DNA of 25,908 bases, taken from assembly GCA_934691925.1 (NCBI GenBank), contig CAKUTI010000028.1, positions 1 through 25,908 of the forward strand, written 5' to 3'. Positions 10,265 through 16,588 of this stretch are shown one piece after another. Position numbers and translations under genes: made by a program. Origin of the DNA: an uncultured Treponema sp. Lineage in GTDB: Bacteria > Spirochaetota > Spirochaetia > Treponematales > Treponemataceae. Every line of letters starts with the position of its first letter. The stretch's first letter is position 1. The notes under the pieces were generated by a model. The model had not been told where the DNA came from. It ran no database searches and saw only the letters and a list, made by a program, of their open reading frames with translations.

Positions 10265-10810
10265 TTACTCAGCTTTTGCTTCTTCAGCTGGAGCTTCTGC
10301 TCCGCCTTCCTGTGATTTTTTATCCACATAAGCCTGCAATGTAGCGGCGAGTTTCTGAACTGGACCGTTGATAGCAGACATGAGCATTGCGATAAGCTGT
10401 TTTTTGCCAGGAACTTTTGAATAAGCTTCCATTTTCTCAGCATCGTAAATCTCGTTCTGGATATATCCGCCCTTGATTTTAAGAGCGTTGTTGTCTTTTG
10501 CGAAGTCAAAAAGAACTTTTGCTGCCTCGTTGCTGTCTTCTTTAGCCATTACAACCGCTGTAGGGCCTTTGAGATAGTCAGCAACGTTGTCGATTTTCAT
10601 CTCTTCAAATGCGACACGCGCAAAGTTGTTCTTCAAAACCTTCATTGGAGCTTCATGCTCACGAAGCTTTCTGCGCAAGCTTGTAATCTGCTCTACAGTC
10701 AAGCCGCGGAATTCAGTAAAGATGAAGTCATTGTAATCAGAAAGCGTTTTTTTAGTCGCTTCGATAGCCGCTGTCTTAGCAGGCTGGAGTGCTTTTGCTC
10801 TAATTGCCAT
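10265..10810 (-). CDS. rplJ: 50S ribosomal protein L10
   Basis: L10 anchors L7/L12 dimers to 23S rRNA at the stalk base. The 181-residue product has the family's FRGLTVEQITSLRRKLRE segment and KVLKNNFARVA block; the C-terminal helix carries the L7/L12 sites and the protein ends in an acidic Ala/Glu tail. The ATG has GGAGGAGG about 8 nt upstream, inside the end of rplA, and the gap to the rplA stop is only 3 nt. No L10-leader-type spacer fits between rplA and rplJ, so any L10 autoregulation would have to act elsewhere. Confidence 0.96.
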   Translation of the reverse strand: MAIRAKALQPAKTAAIEATKKTLSDYNDFIFTEFRGLTVEQITSLRRKLREHEAPMKVLKNNFARVAFEEMKIDNVADYLKGPTAVVMAKEDSNEAAKVLFDFAKDNNALKIKGGYIQNEIYDAEKMEAYSKVPGKKQLIAMLMSAINGPVQKLAATLQAYVDKKSQEGGAEAPAEEAKAE

Positions 10811-10813
10811 AGG

Positions 10814-11494
10814 TTATGCCTCCTCCTTAACTGAAATCCAAACACCAGGTCCCATAGACGAGCTTACTGAAACAGAGCGGATAAAGTCTGCCTTAGCGTC
10901 AACCGGCTTTTTGCGGTCAAGCTCAGCAAGGAGAGTGTTTACGTTCTCAGCAACTTTAGCAGAATCCATAGAAACTTTTCCTACAGCAATATGGATAATT
11001 CCAGTCTTGTCTGCGCGGAATTCTGTACGTCCCTTTTTAAGCTCGCTGATTGCAGAAACGATGTCATTTGTTACAGTTCCTGTCTTTGGGTTTGGCATAA
11101 GACCTTTGCGTCCCAAAACCATACCAAGACGACCAACATCTTTCATCATGTCTGGAGTTGCAACAGCAACATCAAAGTCAAGCCAGCCAGCCTTTACTTT
11201 GTCGATATACTCTTTTGAGCCAGCGTAAGCCGCGCCTGCGTCAAGAGCTTCTTTTGCTCTCTCGTCAGAACAGAACACGAGAACTTTCTTCTCAGCTGTG
11301 AACTGGTTTGGGAAAACCAATGTGTCACGAACTGTCTGGCTTTTTCCGAGGTTAAGAGCAACGTGCAGCTCTACAGTCTCGTCGAATTTTACAAAGTGCA
11401 CGTCTTTTACGATTGCGCAAGCCTTGTCAACTGGGTAGCTCTGAAGCGGATCATATTTTTTGAGAGCATCAGTATATTTCTTTCCGTGTTTCAT
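10814..11494 (-). CDS. rplA: 50S ribosomal protein L1
   Basis: L1 forms the mobile stalk near the E-site and is a classic translational repressor of its own operon. The 226-residue product has the signature region PNPKTGTVTND, then KKGRTEFRADKTGIIH, in the usual place. The start is 1 nt after the rplK stop, with GGAGG 6-7 nt upstream inside the rplK end, so the two genes are probably translationally coupled. A leader hairpin upstream of rplK (11977-12007) is a candidate L1 target. Confidence 0.97.
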   Translation of the reverse strand: MKHGKKYTDALKKYDPLQSYPVDKACAIVKDVHFVKFDETVELHVALNLGKSQTVRDTLVFPNQFTAEKKVLVFCSDERAKEALDAGAAYAGSKEYIDKVKAGWLDFDVAVATPDMMKDVGRLGMVLGRKGLMPNPKTGTVTNDIVSAISELKKGRTEFRADKTGIIHIAVGKVSMDSAKVAENVNTLLAELDRKKPVDAKADFIRSVSVSSSMGPGVWISVKEEA

Positions 11495-11495
11495 T

Positions 11496-11927
11496 TTATG
11501 CCTCCACCTCTACACCCATACTGCGGGCTGTTCCAGCAACGATTTTCTTTGCAGCTTCCAAATCGTTCGCGTTTACATCAGGAAGCTTTGTCTTTGCGAT
11601 TTCCTCAAGCTGTGCTTTTGTAAGCTTTCCAACTTTGTTAAGAAGAGGATTTCCTGAACCTTTGTCAAGCTTGAGCGCTTTCTTGATAAGCACTGCAGCT
11701 GGCGGAGTTTTGAGGATGAAAGTGAATGACTTGTCTGAATAAACTGTGATTACAGCAGGAACAACAAGCCCTTTCTCCATGCTCTTTGTGCGTTCATTGA
11801 ACTGCTGGCAGAACTGAGGCGCAGAAACACCTTTTGGTCCCAAAGCAGGTCCGATTGGCGGGGCAGGAGTAGCAGCTCCAGCTGGTGCCTGAATCTTGAA
11901 CACTTCAACAACTTTTTTTGCAGCCAT
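11496..11927 (-). CDS. rplK: 50S ribosomal protein L11
   Basis: L11 binds the GTPase-associated region of 23S rRNA and is required for stringent factor activation in many bacteria. The 143-residue product has the N-terminal [20 protein letters not shown] proline-rich motif and ends in the conserved [10 protein letters not shown]. The start has AAGGAG about 8 nt upstream. The leader is about 140 bp and carries a strong terminator hairpin and then another hairpin, so transcription into rplK looks regulated separately from nusG. Confidence 0.97.
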   Translation of the reverse strand: MAAKKVVEVFKIQAPAGAATPAPPIGPALGPKGVSAPQFCQQFNERTKSMEKGLVVPAVITVYSDKSFTFILKTPPAAVLIKKALKLDKGSGNPLLNKVGKLTKAQLEEIAKTKLPDVNANDLEAAKKIVAGTARSMGVEVEA

Positions 11928-11976
11928 TTTAATAGCTCCTTATATTGGTATGAGACTCCAAAACGAAATCTCTAGC

Positions 11977-12007
11977 GGAACGCCTATGTCCGACGGACTT
12001 ACGCTCC
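11977..12007 (-). promoter_or_regulatory. Two-helix leader hairpin upstream of rplK, candidate L1 operator
   Basis: On the minus strand GGAGCG, TAA, GTCC, loop GTC, GGAC, ATAGG, CGTTCC: two helices separated by an asymmetric 3 x 5 internal loop. Two helices around an asymmetric loop is the general form of L1-binding sites in 23S rRNA and in rplK-rplA leaders. I could not match the conserved loop bases from memory, so the L1 assignment is tentative; the fold itself is visible. Confidence 0.4.
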
Positions 12008-12011
12008 TCCC

Positions 12012-12050
12012 AAAAAAACAAGCGATTTCTATAAATTATAAAAACCGCTT
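12012..12050 (-). terminator. Intrinsic terminator or attenuator between nusG and rplK
   Basis: On the minus strand a 31-nt element starts AAGCGG and ends TCGCTT. It forms fourteen consecutive pairs (two G-U) around a 3-nt loop and is followed by G and seven T. It begins about 20 bp after the nusG stop. In form it is a canonical terminator, yet rplK-rplA-rplJ-rplL-rpoBC lie downstream on the same strand. So it is either a partial attenuator or a boundary requiring another promoter for rplK. Confidence 0.8.
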
Positions 12051-12062
12051 CAATTTTTTCTA
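12035..12062 (-). promoter_or_regulatory. Possible rplK promoter overlapping the terminator
   Basis: A perfect TATAAT is preceded 16 bp upstream by TAGAAA on the minus strand. The -10 word sits in the AT-rich apex of the terminator hairpin, so the match may be incidental. If real, it would restart transcription for rplK and downstream genes. Confidence 0.22.
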
Positions 12063-12071
12063 AAACTAATT

Positions 12072-12635
12072 TTACTGGACAAGCTTCTCAACTTGTGTAA
12101 GATCAACTTCAACCGGTGTTGCCCGGCCAAAAATCTGAACCGTCACGCGAAGCTTAGCCTTGTCCGCATAAACTTCATCAACCGCTCCGCTGAACGAAGC
12201 GAAAGGTCCTTCGTTGATTTTAACCTGATCACCGACAGAATAAATCTGCTTGACGCGAACAGCCTTATCGCCTTTGATGTCTCCAGAACGCTGAAGAATA
12301 TTTTTAACCTGATCATTTGGAATCGGACGAGGACGCTCATTCGGTTTTGTTCCAACAAAACCGCCGACCCCCTGTGTAGAACGAATCTCCGAACAGACAT
12401 CCTTCCAGCCGATTTCAGGAAGGTCCATTTCAAGCATTATATATCCCGGAAGAATAAGATTTTTTCTTGATTTTTTCTTTCCGTCTTTAATCTCAACAAC
12501 TTCTTCGACAGGAACTTTTACATCTGAAACAATATTTGAGTCAAGAACACCTTCATCAAGTTTCTGATGAAGAATTCTTTCAATCTTCTTCTCGTATCCT
12601 ACGTAGCTCTGAACAATATACCAGCTTTTTGCCAT
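12072..12635 (-). CDS. nusG: Transcription termination/antitermination protein NusG
   Basis: NusG binds the RNA polymerase clamp and links it to Rho or ribosomal S10. The 187-residue product has the NGN domain (MAKSWYIVQSYVGYEKKIE, then LILPGYIMLEM) and a C-terminal KOW domain (VGDQVKINEGPFASFSGAVDEV region). It lacks an inserted domain II; a separate NusG-domain-II protein lies elsewhere in the window at 14622-14963. The start has AAGGG about 7 nt upstream. It follows secE by 24 nt in the standard order and is followed at once by a strong terminator hairpin. Confidence 0.97.
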   Translation of the reverse strand: MAKSWYIVQSYVGYEKKIERILHQKLDEGVLDSNIVSDVKVPVEEVVEIKDGKKKSRKNLILPGYIMLEMDLPEIGWKDVCSEIRSTQGVGGFVGTKPNERPRPIPNDQVKNILQRSGDIKGDKAVRVKQIYSVGDQVKINEGPFASFSGAVDEVYADKAKLRVTVQIFGRATPVEVDLTQVEKLVQ

Positions 12636-12659
12636 CTGCTTACCCTTATTAAAAAAAAA

Positions 12660-12839
12660 CTAGAAAGCCAAGCTCATGCCGTAGCTGAAAAGAATATCCA
12701 AGAGACCGAGAACTGCTGCAATAATGATTGTAGAAACAATTACAACTTTTACCGATGAGACAACATCATCGCGTGTAGGCCAGACAACTTTTTTAAGTTC
12801 CGCCCCGCACTCTTTAAAAAATCCAAAAATCTTTCCCAT
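12660..12839 (-). CDS. secE: Preprotein translocase subunit SecE
   Basis: SecE clamps SecY in the inner-membrane translocon. The 59-residue product has the short single-span form: an amphipathic N-terminal helix, the conserved ELKKVVWPTRDD hinge, and one membrane span (about residues 30-50). I chose the ATG at 12839 (MGKIFGFFKE), which has AGAGGA about 9 nt upstream. The longer open frame would read through the tRNA-Trp gene and is not credible. It lies between tRNA-Trp and nusG, the common bacterial arrangement. Confidence 0.95.
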   Translation of the reverse strand: MGKIFGFFKECGAELKKVVWPTRDDVVSSVKVVIVSTIIIAAVLGLLDILFSYGMSLAF

Positions 12840-12856
12840 AGCAGCAAATCCTCTAT

Positions 12857-12885
12857 AAAAAAATTGAAACAGATTTCTCTGTTTC
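12857..12885 (-). terminator. Terminator-like hairpin between tRNA-Trp and secE
   Basis: On the minus strand GAAACAG, a 6-nt loop, CTGTTTC (7 pairs), then AA and seven T. It lies between the tRNA-Trp 3' end and the secE ribosome binding site. The stem is weak (three G-C pairs), so it probably terminates only part of the transcripts and would raise tRNA output relative to secE-nusG. Confidence 0.55.
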
Positions 12886-12895
12886 GCTCTAAGTA

Positions 12896-12968
12896 CAGGC
12901 CCGGCAAGACTCGAACTCGCGACACTCGGTTTTGGAGACCGATGCTCTACCAACTGAACTACAGGCCT
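12896..12968 (-). tRNA. tRNA-Trp (CCA anticodon)
   Basis: Folds as a full 73-nt cloverleaf: acceptor AGGCCTG/CGGGCCT (one G-U), D stem GTTC/GAGC, anticodon stem TCGGT/ACCGA with loop CTCCAAA, and T arm GCGAG-TTCGAGT-CTTGC. The anticodon CCA reads UGG. The discriminator base is G and no 3' CCA is encoded, so it must be added enzymatically. It lies in the spacer between rpmG and secE, as in many bacteria. Confidence 0.96.
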
Positions 12969-13014
12969 AAAAATCTATATCAAGCTGCCACATTCAAGCG
13001 GCAGCCTAACCAGC

Positions 13015-13191
13015 TTATTTTGCTTTTGTTTCTTTATGCAAAATTTCCTTGCGACAGAATGGACAATACTTGTTTTTTTCAAGTTTTCCCTGAATATTTT
13101 TGCGGTTTTTTGTTGTTGTGTAATTCTTTCTCTTACACTCTGTGCACTGAAGAGCAATAATATCGATTGATGTCTTCTTCTTGCTACCCAT
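13015..13191 (-). CDS. rpmG: 50S ribosomal protein L33, zinc-binding form
   Basis: Small 58-residue ribosomal protein of the 50S subunit. The sequence begins [20 protein letters not shown] and has CTEC (Cys16, Cys19) and CPFC (Cys43, Cys46), the four-cysteine zinc ribbon of the C+ L33 form; zinc-free paralogues lack these. The conserved NYTTTKNR segment is present. The start has AGGAG about 9 nt upstream. It sits between tRNA-Thr and tRNA-Trp. A 6-bp hairpin (GCTGCC/GGCAGC, 12984-13005) follows the stop and may help release the tRNA. Confidence 0.96.
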   Translation of the reverse strand: MGSKKKTSIDIIALQCTECKRKNYTTTKNRKNIQGKLEKNKYCPFCRKEILHKETKAK

Positions 13192-13227
13192 TTTTATATT
13201 CTCCTAAAATAATTTTAAATTTCTAGC

Positions 13228-13300
13228 AGCTCCCGAACGGAATTGAACCGTTGACCTCAGCACTACCAATGCTGTGCTCTACCAACTGAGCTACAAGAGC
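13228..13300 (-). tRNA. tRNA-Thr (GGT anticodon)
   Basis: A 73-nt cloverleaf: acceptor GCTCTTG/CGGGAGC (two G-U), D arm GCTC/GAGC, anticodon stem CAGCA/TGCTG with loop TTGGTAG, and T arm AACGG-TTCAATT-CCGTT. The anticodon GGT reads ACC and ACU. The discriminator base is T and CCA is not encoded. It is the first transcribed element of the unit, about 18 bp below the predicted start of transcription. Confidence 0.96.
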
Positions 13301-13324
13301 AAGTCAGTTCTGACGTGTCCTAAC

Positions 13325-13353
13325 AATATACAGACTGGCAGATTTTGTGTCAA
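13325..13353 (-). promoter_or_regulatory. Strong sigma-70-type promoter of the tRNA-Thr/rpmG/secE/nusG unit
   Basis: On the minus strand a perfect TTGACA, a 17-bp spacer, then TATATT (5 of 6). Initiation is expected near 13318, just upstream of tRNA-Thr. The -35 box lies within a perfect inverted repeat (13345-13364). Confidence 0.85.
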
Positions 13354-13364
13354 GGGAGACACAA
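13345..13364. promoter_or_regulatory. Palindrome overlapping the -35 box, possible operator
   Basis: TTGTGTC, a 6-bp spacer AAGGGA, then GACACAA: perfect 7-bp arms. One arm covers most of the TTGACA -35 box of the minus-strand promoter. A dimeric regulator bound here would compete with polymerase. It is also about 100 bp upstream of cysE on the other strand. The regulator is unknown. Confidence 0.45.
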
Positions 13365-13463
13365 TCAAAAAGATGTCTTATTCTAGTATTTTCCACGTTT
13401 TTATGCTAGTTTTTTACAAAAGATTTTTAAACTTTTTTTGATTTTTTTATTTCGAGGAAAACA

Positions 13464-14315
13464 ATGAACATAGACGGACTTGTGGACAACATCTTAAAAT
13501 CTTACGAGACAGACGGCGGAATCAACAGAGCCGGCGCGGAGAACTTTCCGAACAGGGAAAACGTGGTCGCGGTTCTCCATGAAATTCAGTGTCTGATTTT
13601 TCCGGGCTACAAGACAAACGAGGAAGTCGATGACGACAACCTTCGCTACACGACCGGCCAGCGCGTGAACAAAATAATCTGCGTTCTCACAAAGGAAATT
13701 CAAAAAGCGATTGTCTACGAGACAAGCCGAAACAATCCGGAATCAAATTTCAGCTGCGGACACTGTTTTGAGGAAGCGGAAGGAATTTCGCTCGCTTTGA
13801 TTGAAGAAATTCCTGAAATCAGGCGGCTCGTGCGGCTGGACACAATCGCGGCCTACAATGGAGATCCGGCGGCAAAAAGCGGAGACGAAGTTATCGTCTC
13901 TTATCCGGGACTTGAAGCTATAATCGTCTACAGAATCGCGCATTTTCTTCATTTAAAGAACGTGCCTGTAATTCCAAGAATAATGAGCGAGTACGTCCAC
14001 GGAAAAACCGGAATCGACATTCATCCGGGCGCGACAATCGGCGAAAGCTTCTTTATTGACCACGGAACAGGCGTTGTAGTCGGCGAGACAACAATAATCG
14101 GCGACAACGTGAAAATTTATCAGGGAGTGACGCTCGGAGCGTTGAGCGTGAAAAAGTCCCTCCAGAACAAAAAACGCCACCCGACAATCGAAGACAACGT
14201 TACAATCTACGCGAATGCGACAATTCTCGGCGGAGAAACCGTAATCGGAAAAGGCTCGGTAATCGGCGGAAACAGCTGGATAACAGAATCAGTTTCAAAC
14301 GGAAAAAAGAATTAG
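13464..14315 (+). CDS. cysE: Serine O-acetyltransferase
   Basis: Transfers acetyl from acetyl-CoA to L-serine, the first step of cysteine synthesis, in the cytoplasm. The 283-residue product has an N-terminal helical domain (to about 170) and a C-terminal left-handed beta helix of hexapeptide repeats. The family's catalytic pair is visible: Asp185 in DIHPGATIG and His200 in [11 protein letters not shown], aligning with E. coli Asp143 and His158. The start has GAGGA 6 nt upstream. It is divergent from the tRNA-Thr promoter. No cysK is adjacent. I see no plus-strand terminator after it; the hairpin there is oriented for the opposite strand. It could also be labelled EpsC-like. Confidence 0.92.
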   Translation: MNIDGLVDNILKSYETDGGINRAGAENFPNRENVVAVLHEIQCLIFPGYKTNEEVDDDNLRYTTGQRVNKIICVLTKEIQKAIVYETSRNNPESNFSCGHCFEEAEGISLALIEEIPEIRRLVRLDTIAAYNGDPAAKSGDEVIVSYPGLEAIIVYRIAHFLHLKNVPVIPRIMSEYVHGKTGIDIHPGATIGESFFIDHGTGVVVGETTIIGDNVKIYQGVTLGALSVKKSLQNKKRHPTIEDNVTIYANATILGGETVIGKGSVIGGNSWITESVSNGKKN

Positions 14316-14317
14316 AC

Positions 14318-14362
14318 AAAAAAAACAGCGTTTCGAGTAAGTAACACTTCCAAGAAACGCTG
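14318..14362 (-). terminator. Intrinsic terminator of the candidate small RNA
   Basis: On the minus strand CAGCGTTTC, a 19-nt loop, GAAACGCTG (9 perfect pairs), then eight T. The loop contains an inner AAGT/ACTT mini-stem. On the plus strand the hairpin is followed by CCGTCC, so it is not a terminator for cysE. No annotated minus-strand gene lies upstream, so the small RNA is its only evident client. Confidence 0.8.
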
Positions 14363-14415
14363 CCGTCCAGCAAGCTGGACATCGGAGAGAGTTTATCAGC
14401 TTATTACAAGCTGGT
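14318..14415 (-). ncRNA. Candidate small RNA with exposed CUCUCUCC motif
   Basis: A self-contained unit on the strand opposite cysE: promoter at 14420-14449, about 95 nt of RNA, intrinsic terminator. Structure in order: stem CAGCTT/AAGCTG with a 5-nt loop (14413-14397); an unpaired linker containing CTCTCTCC (14391-14384); stem GTCCAG/CTGGAC with a CTTG loop (14380-14365); terminator stem CAGCGTTTC/GAAACGCTG then eight T. The linker is complementary to GGAGAGAG-type Shine-Dalgarno sequences, as in C-rich antisense small RNAs of other bacteria. I recognise no known RNA family. The frame starting at 14382 has no ribosome binding site, so a coding role is unlikely. Transcription is unproven. Confidence 0.68.
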
Positions 14416-14419
14416 TAAT

Positions 14420-14449
14420 AAGATAGCTTATGAGATAATGTTTTGTCAA
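14420..14449 (-). promoter_or_regulatory. Promoter of the candidate small RNA
   Basis: On the minus strand a perfect TTGACA, an 18-bp spacer, then TATCTT (4 of 6). Initiation is expected near 14412-14416, at the start of the first hairpin, so almost the whole transcript is structured. Confidence 0.65.
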
Positions 14450-14621
14450 TAATCTTTCCTATAAGAAATCTCTAAATTCTCCAATCGATGAAATCTTGCC
14501 GAATTTGCCATTTTTTTAGAATATATCTGATGAAGAATTTTCCGCGGATTTTTCTGATTTTTTTCAATTAAAATCTAAAATCGGATGAAATTTGCGGCAA
14601 TCTTTGGGAAGTTTGCAGATT

Positions 14622-14963
14622 ATGAAGAATATTTTTAAGCCATTTGACTTTCTGTTTATTTTAGCCTCGCTTTCGGCGGTCGTCTTTTCATTTTTGACTT
14701 TGCGGAACAAAAATTCTGAAAAGGAAGCGCGTCTGATAATCGACGGCGGAGGAAAAGAATTCGTTTATCCTCTGAGCGAAAATCTGGAGCTTAATATTGA
14801 AGGCGACATCGGAATTTCTGTAATCAAAATCGAGGACGGAAAAGCCTTTTTTGAGGACTCGCCCTGCCCGAACAAACTTTGCGTGGAAATGGCTCCAGTC
14901 AGGGAAAATAACGACTGGGCAGCCTGCATGCCGAACGAAGTCTTCATAAGAGTTGAAAAATAA
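14622..14963 (+). CDS. Membrane-anchored NusG domain II family protein
   Basis: A 113-residue protein with one N-terminal membrane span (about residues 8-27), then a small beta-rich domain facing away from the cytoplasm. The C-terminal half (ISVIKIEDGKAFFEDSPCPN, KLC, then WAACMPNEVFIRVE) matches the NusG domain II family, found either as an insertion in some NusG proteins or alone in Firmicutes, Thermotogae and spirochaetes. Cys82, 87 and 102 are conserved-type cysteines. Its function is unknown; it is not a transcription factor by this evidence. I chose the ATG at 14622, which puts the span at the start; an upstream TTG at 14592 is less likely. The ribosome binding site is weak. radA follows after 96 bp with no evident gene between. 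Confidence 0.75.
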   Translation: MKNIFKPFDFLFILASLSAVVFSFLTLRNKNSEKEARLIIDGGGKEFVYPLSENLELNIEGDIGISVIKIEDGKAFFEDSPCPNKLCVEMAPVRENNDWAACMPNEVFIRVEK

Positions 14964-15059
14964 ATTCTAAAAGGGGCGCGGCGCGAAGATTTTCCATCTA
15001 AAAAAAATGTGATTTTTTGCCTAAAAACGCGTCAAAACTTTTATTCACAAGGAGATTTT

Positions 15060-16412
15060 ATGGCGAAATCAAAGAATTCGATTGTCTACAAATGCACAGA
15101 ATGTGGATATTCACAGCCGAAATGGCTTGGCCGCTGCCCTTCATGCGGAGCGTGGAACACGCTCGAGGAAGCAATTCTCGACCCGAACTCAAACGCGGCG
15201 GCTTTCGGAAACGCTGCGACGGAAAAAATAAAGCCTGTTCCGCTTGCAAAGGTGAGCGCGCAGGAAAACACAAGAATCACAACGGGAATAGAAGAATTTG
15301 ACAGGGTTTTAGGCGGCGGAGCAATGATTCGCTCGGCGATTCTGATTGGCGGAGAGCCTGGAATCGGAAAATCGACGCTGATGATTCAAGTTTCAAGCGC
15401 GATTCACAAGAATTTTAAACAGAAAATTCTTTACGTTTCAGGAGAAGAAAGCGCAGCCCAAATTAAAAACCGCGCTGACCGGCTAAATCTTGACACAGAC
15501 GGAATCGAAATCCTATGCACAATGCGGCTTGAAGACATAAAAGACGCGCTTTCCGCGCTGAATCCAGTGTTTGTCGTGATTGACTCGATTCAGACAGTTT
15601 ACTCGGTTGAGGCGGGAATTGTTCCGGGAACGATGAACCAGCTGAAATTCTGCGCGAACGAGCTGATTGGCTGGGCAAAAAGCCGTGACGCAGTTCTCGT
15701 GATGTCGGCGCACGTCACAAAAGAAGGCTCGATTGCAGGCCCGAAAAGCCTTGAACATATGGTTGACACAGTTGTCTCTTTTGAAAGGAACGATGACGAA
15801 GTCCGATTCTTGCGCGCGATAAAAAACCGTTTCGGCTCGGTTGACGAGCTTGGAATTTTCGCGATGACAGAAAAAGGACTTGAAGGCGTCGGAGACCCAA
15901 GCTCCATGTTCATCACAAAGCGGAACGGCGCAACTCCTGCCGGAATCGCAAATTCCTGCGTTTTTGAGGGAAGCAGGGCGTTTCTGGTGGAAATTCAGGC
16001 GCTCACAGTTCCGGCAAAATCGAGCATAAGCCGGGTTTACTCGGAAAAAATCGATGCGGGCCGAGTCGCGCGGGTGGCAGCGGTTCTTGAAAAACGAACT
16101 AGAATGAAATTCAGCGACCAGGACATTTACGTGAACGTGGCCGGCGGAGTCCGCTTGTCTGAAAGCGCGATTGACGCGGCTCTGGCGGCGGCTCTTTACT
16201 CGGCAAGGACAGACATCGCGGTTACAGACGAGACAGTCATAATCGGAGAATTAAGTCTCGCAGGCGAAATCCGTCCGGTCGCAAGGCTAAAGCAGCGGGT
16301 AAAAACCGCAAAGGAGCTCGGATTCAGCAACATTTTCGCCCCGGAAAGCGAGACAGGAGCAAAAAAAATCTCTTCAATAAAAGAGCTTGTAAAAACGACT
16401 TTCGGAAAATAA
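15060..16412 (+). CDS. radA: DNA repair protein RadA
   Basis: RadA is a RecA-like ATPase and branch-migration helicase that processes recombination intermediates. The 450-residue product has a four-cysteine zinc finger (Cys12, 15, 26, 29), Walker A GGEPGIGKST (97-106), a Walker B strand (VFVVIDSIQT, about 170-179), the RadA-specific KNRFG motif (255-259) and a C-terminal Lon-protease-like domain that lacks the catalytic function. The ATG at 15060 has AAGGAG 5 nt upstream; the upstream GTG has none. Length is usual. It lies downstream of the NusG-domain-II gene and is convergent with the TraB-family gene; the 176-bp gap between them has no clear terminator. Confidence 0.97.
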   Translation: MAKSKNSIVYKCTECGYSQPKWLGRCPSCGAWNTLEEAILDPNSNAAAFGNAATEKIKPVPLAKVSAQENTRITTGIEEFDRVLGGGAMIRSAILIGGEPGIGKSTLMIQVSSAIHKNFKQKILYVSGEESAAQIKNRADRLNLDTDGIEILCTMRLEDIKDALSALNPVFVVIDSIQTVYSVEAGIVPGTMNQLKFCANELIGWAKSRDAVLVMSAHVTKEGSIAGPKSLEHMVDTVVSFERNDDEVRFLRAIKNRFGSVDELGIFAMTEKGLEGVGDPSSMFITKRNGATPAGIANSCVFEGSRAFLVEIQALTVPAKSSISRVYSEKIDAGRVARVAAVLEKRTRMKFSDQDIYVNVAGGVRLSESAIDAALAAALYSARTDIAVTDETVIIGELSLAGEIRPVARLKQRVKTAKELGFSNIFAPESETGAKKISSIKELVKTTFGK

Positions 16413-16588
16413 AAATCAAGAAGATTTCTGTCAAAATGAACGCATGAAGCTCGAAACGCAAACGGGACGCTCTGGCAAAAAACAGAATCTTCTTGAAAAG
16501 CGGGAACGGCGCGATTCCCAAATCTGAAAATCGCAATTACATTCTAGATTCTTGCAAAAAAAATCTTAATCCGCTTTTATTTTATCGT

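Noticed and set aside
12840..12953. N-terminal extension of secE
   Set aside because: It would translate through the tRNA-Trp gene; the ATG at 12839 has a ribosome binding site and matches the family start.
13383..13409. Imperfect inverted repeat CTAGTAT-13-ATGCTAG upstream of cysE
   Set aside because: The arms are short with a mismatch, and no recognisable promoter lies beside it; too weak to call an operator.
14200..14382. 60-codon frame starting inside the candidate small RNA and running antisense into cysE
   Set aside because: There is no ribosome binding site (CTCTCTCCG precedes the ATG), and the terminator lies within the frame.
16416..16496. Inverted repeat between radA and the TraB-family gene (TCAAGAAGATT, long loop)
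   Set aside because: The loop is about 52 nt and neither side has a T-run, so it is a poor terminator; it may be chance in AT-rich DNA.
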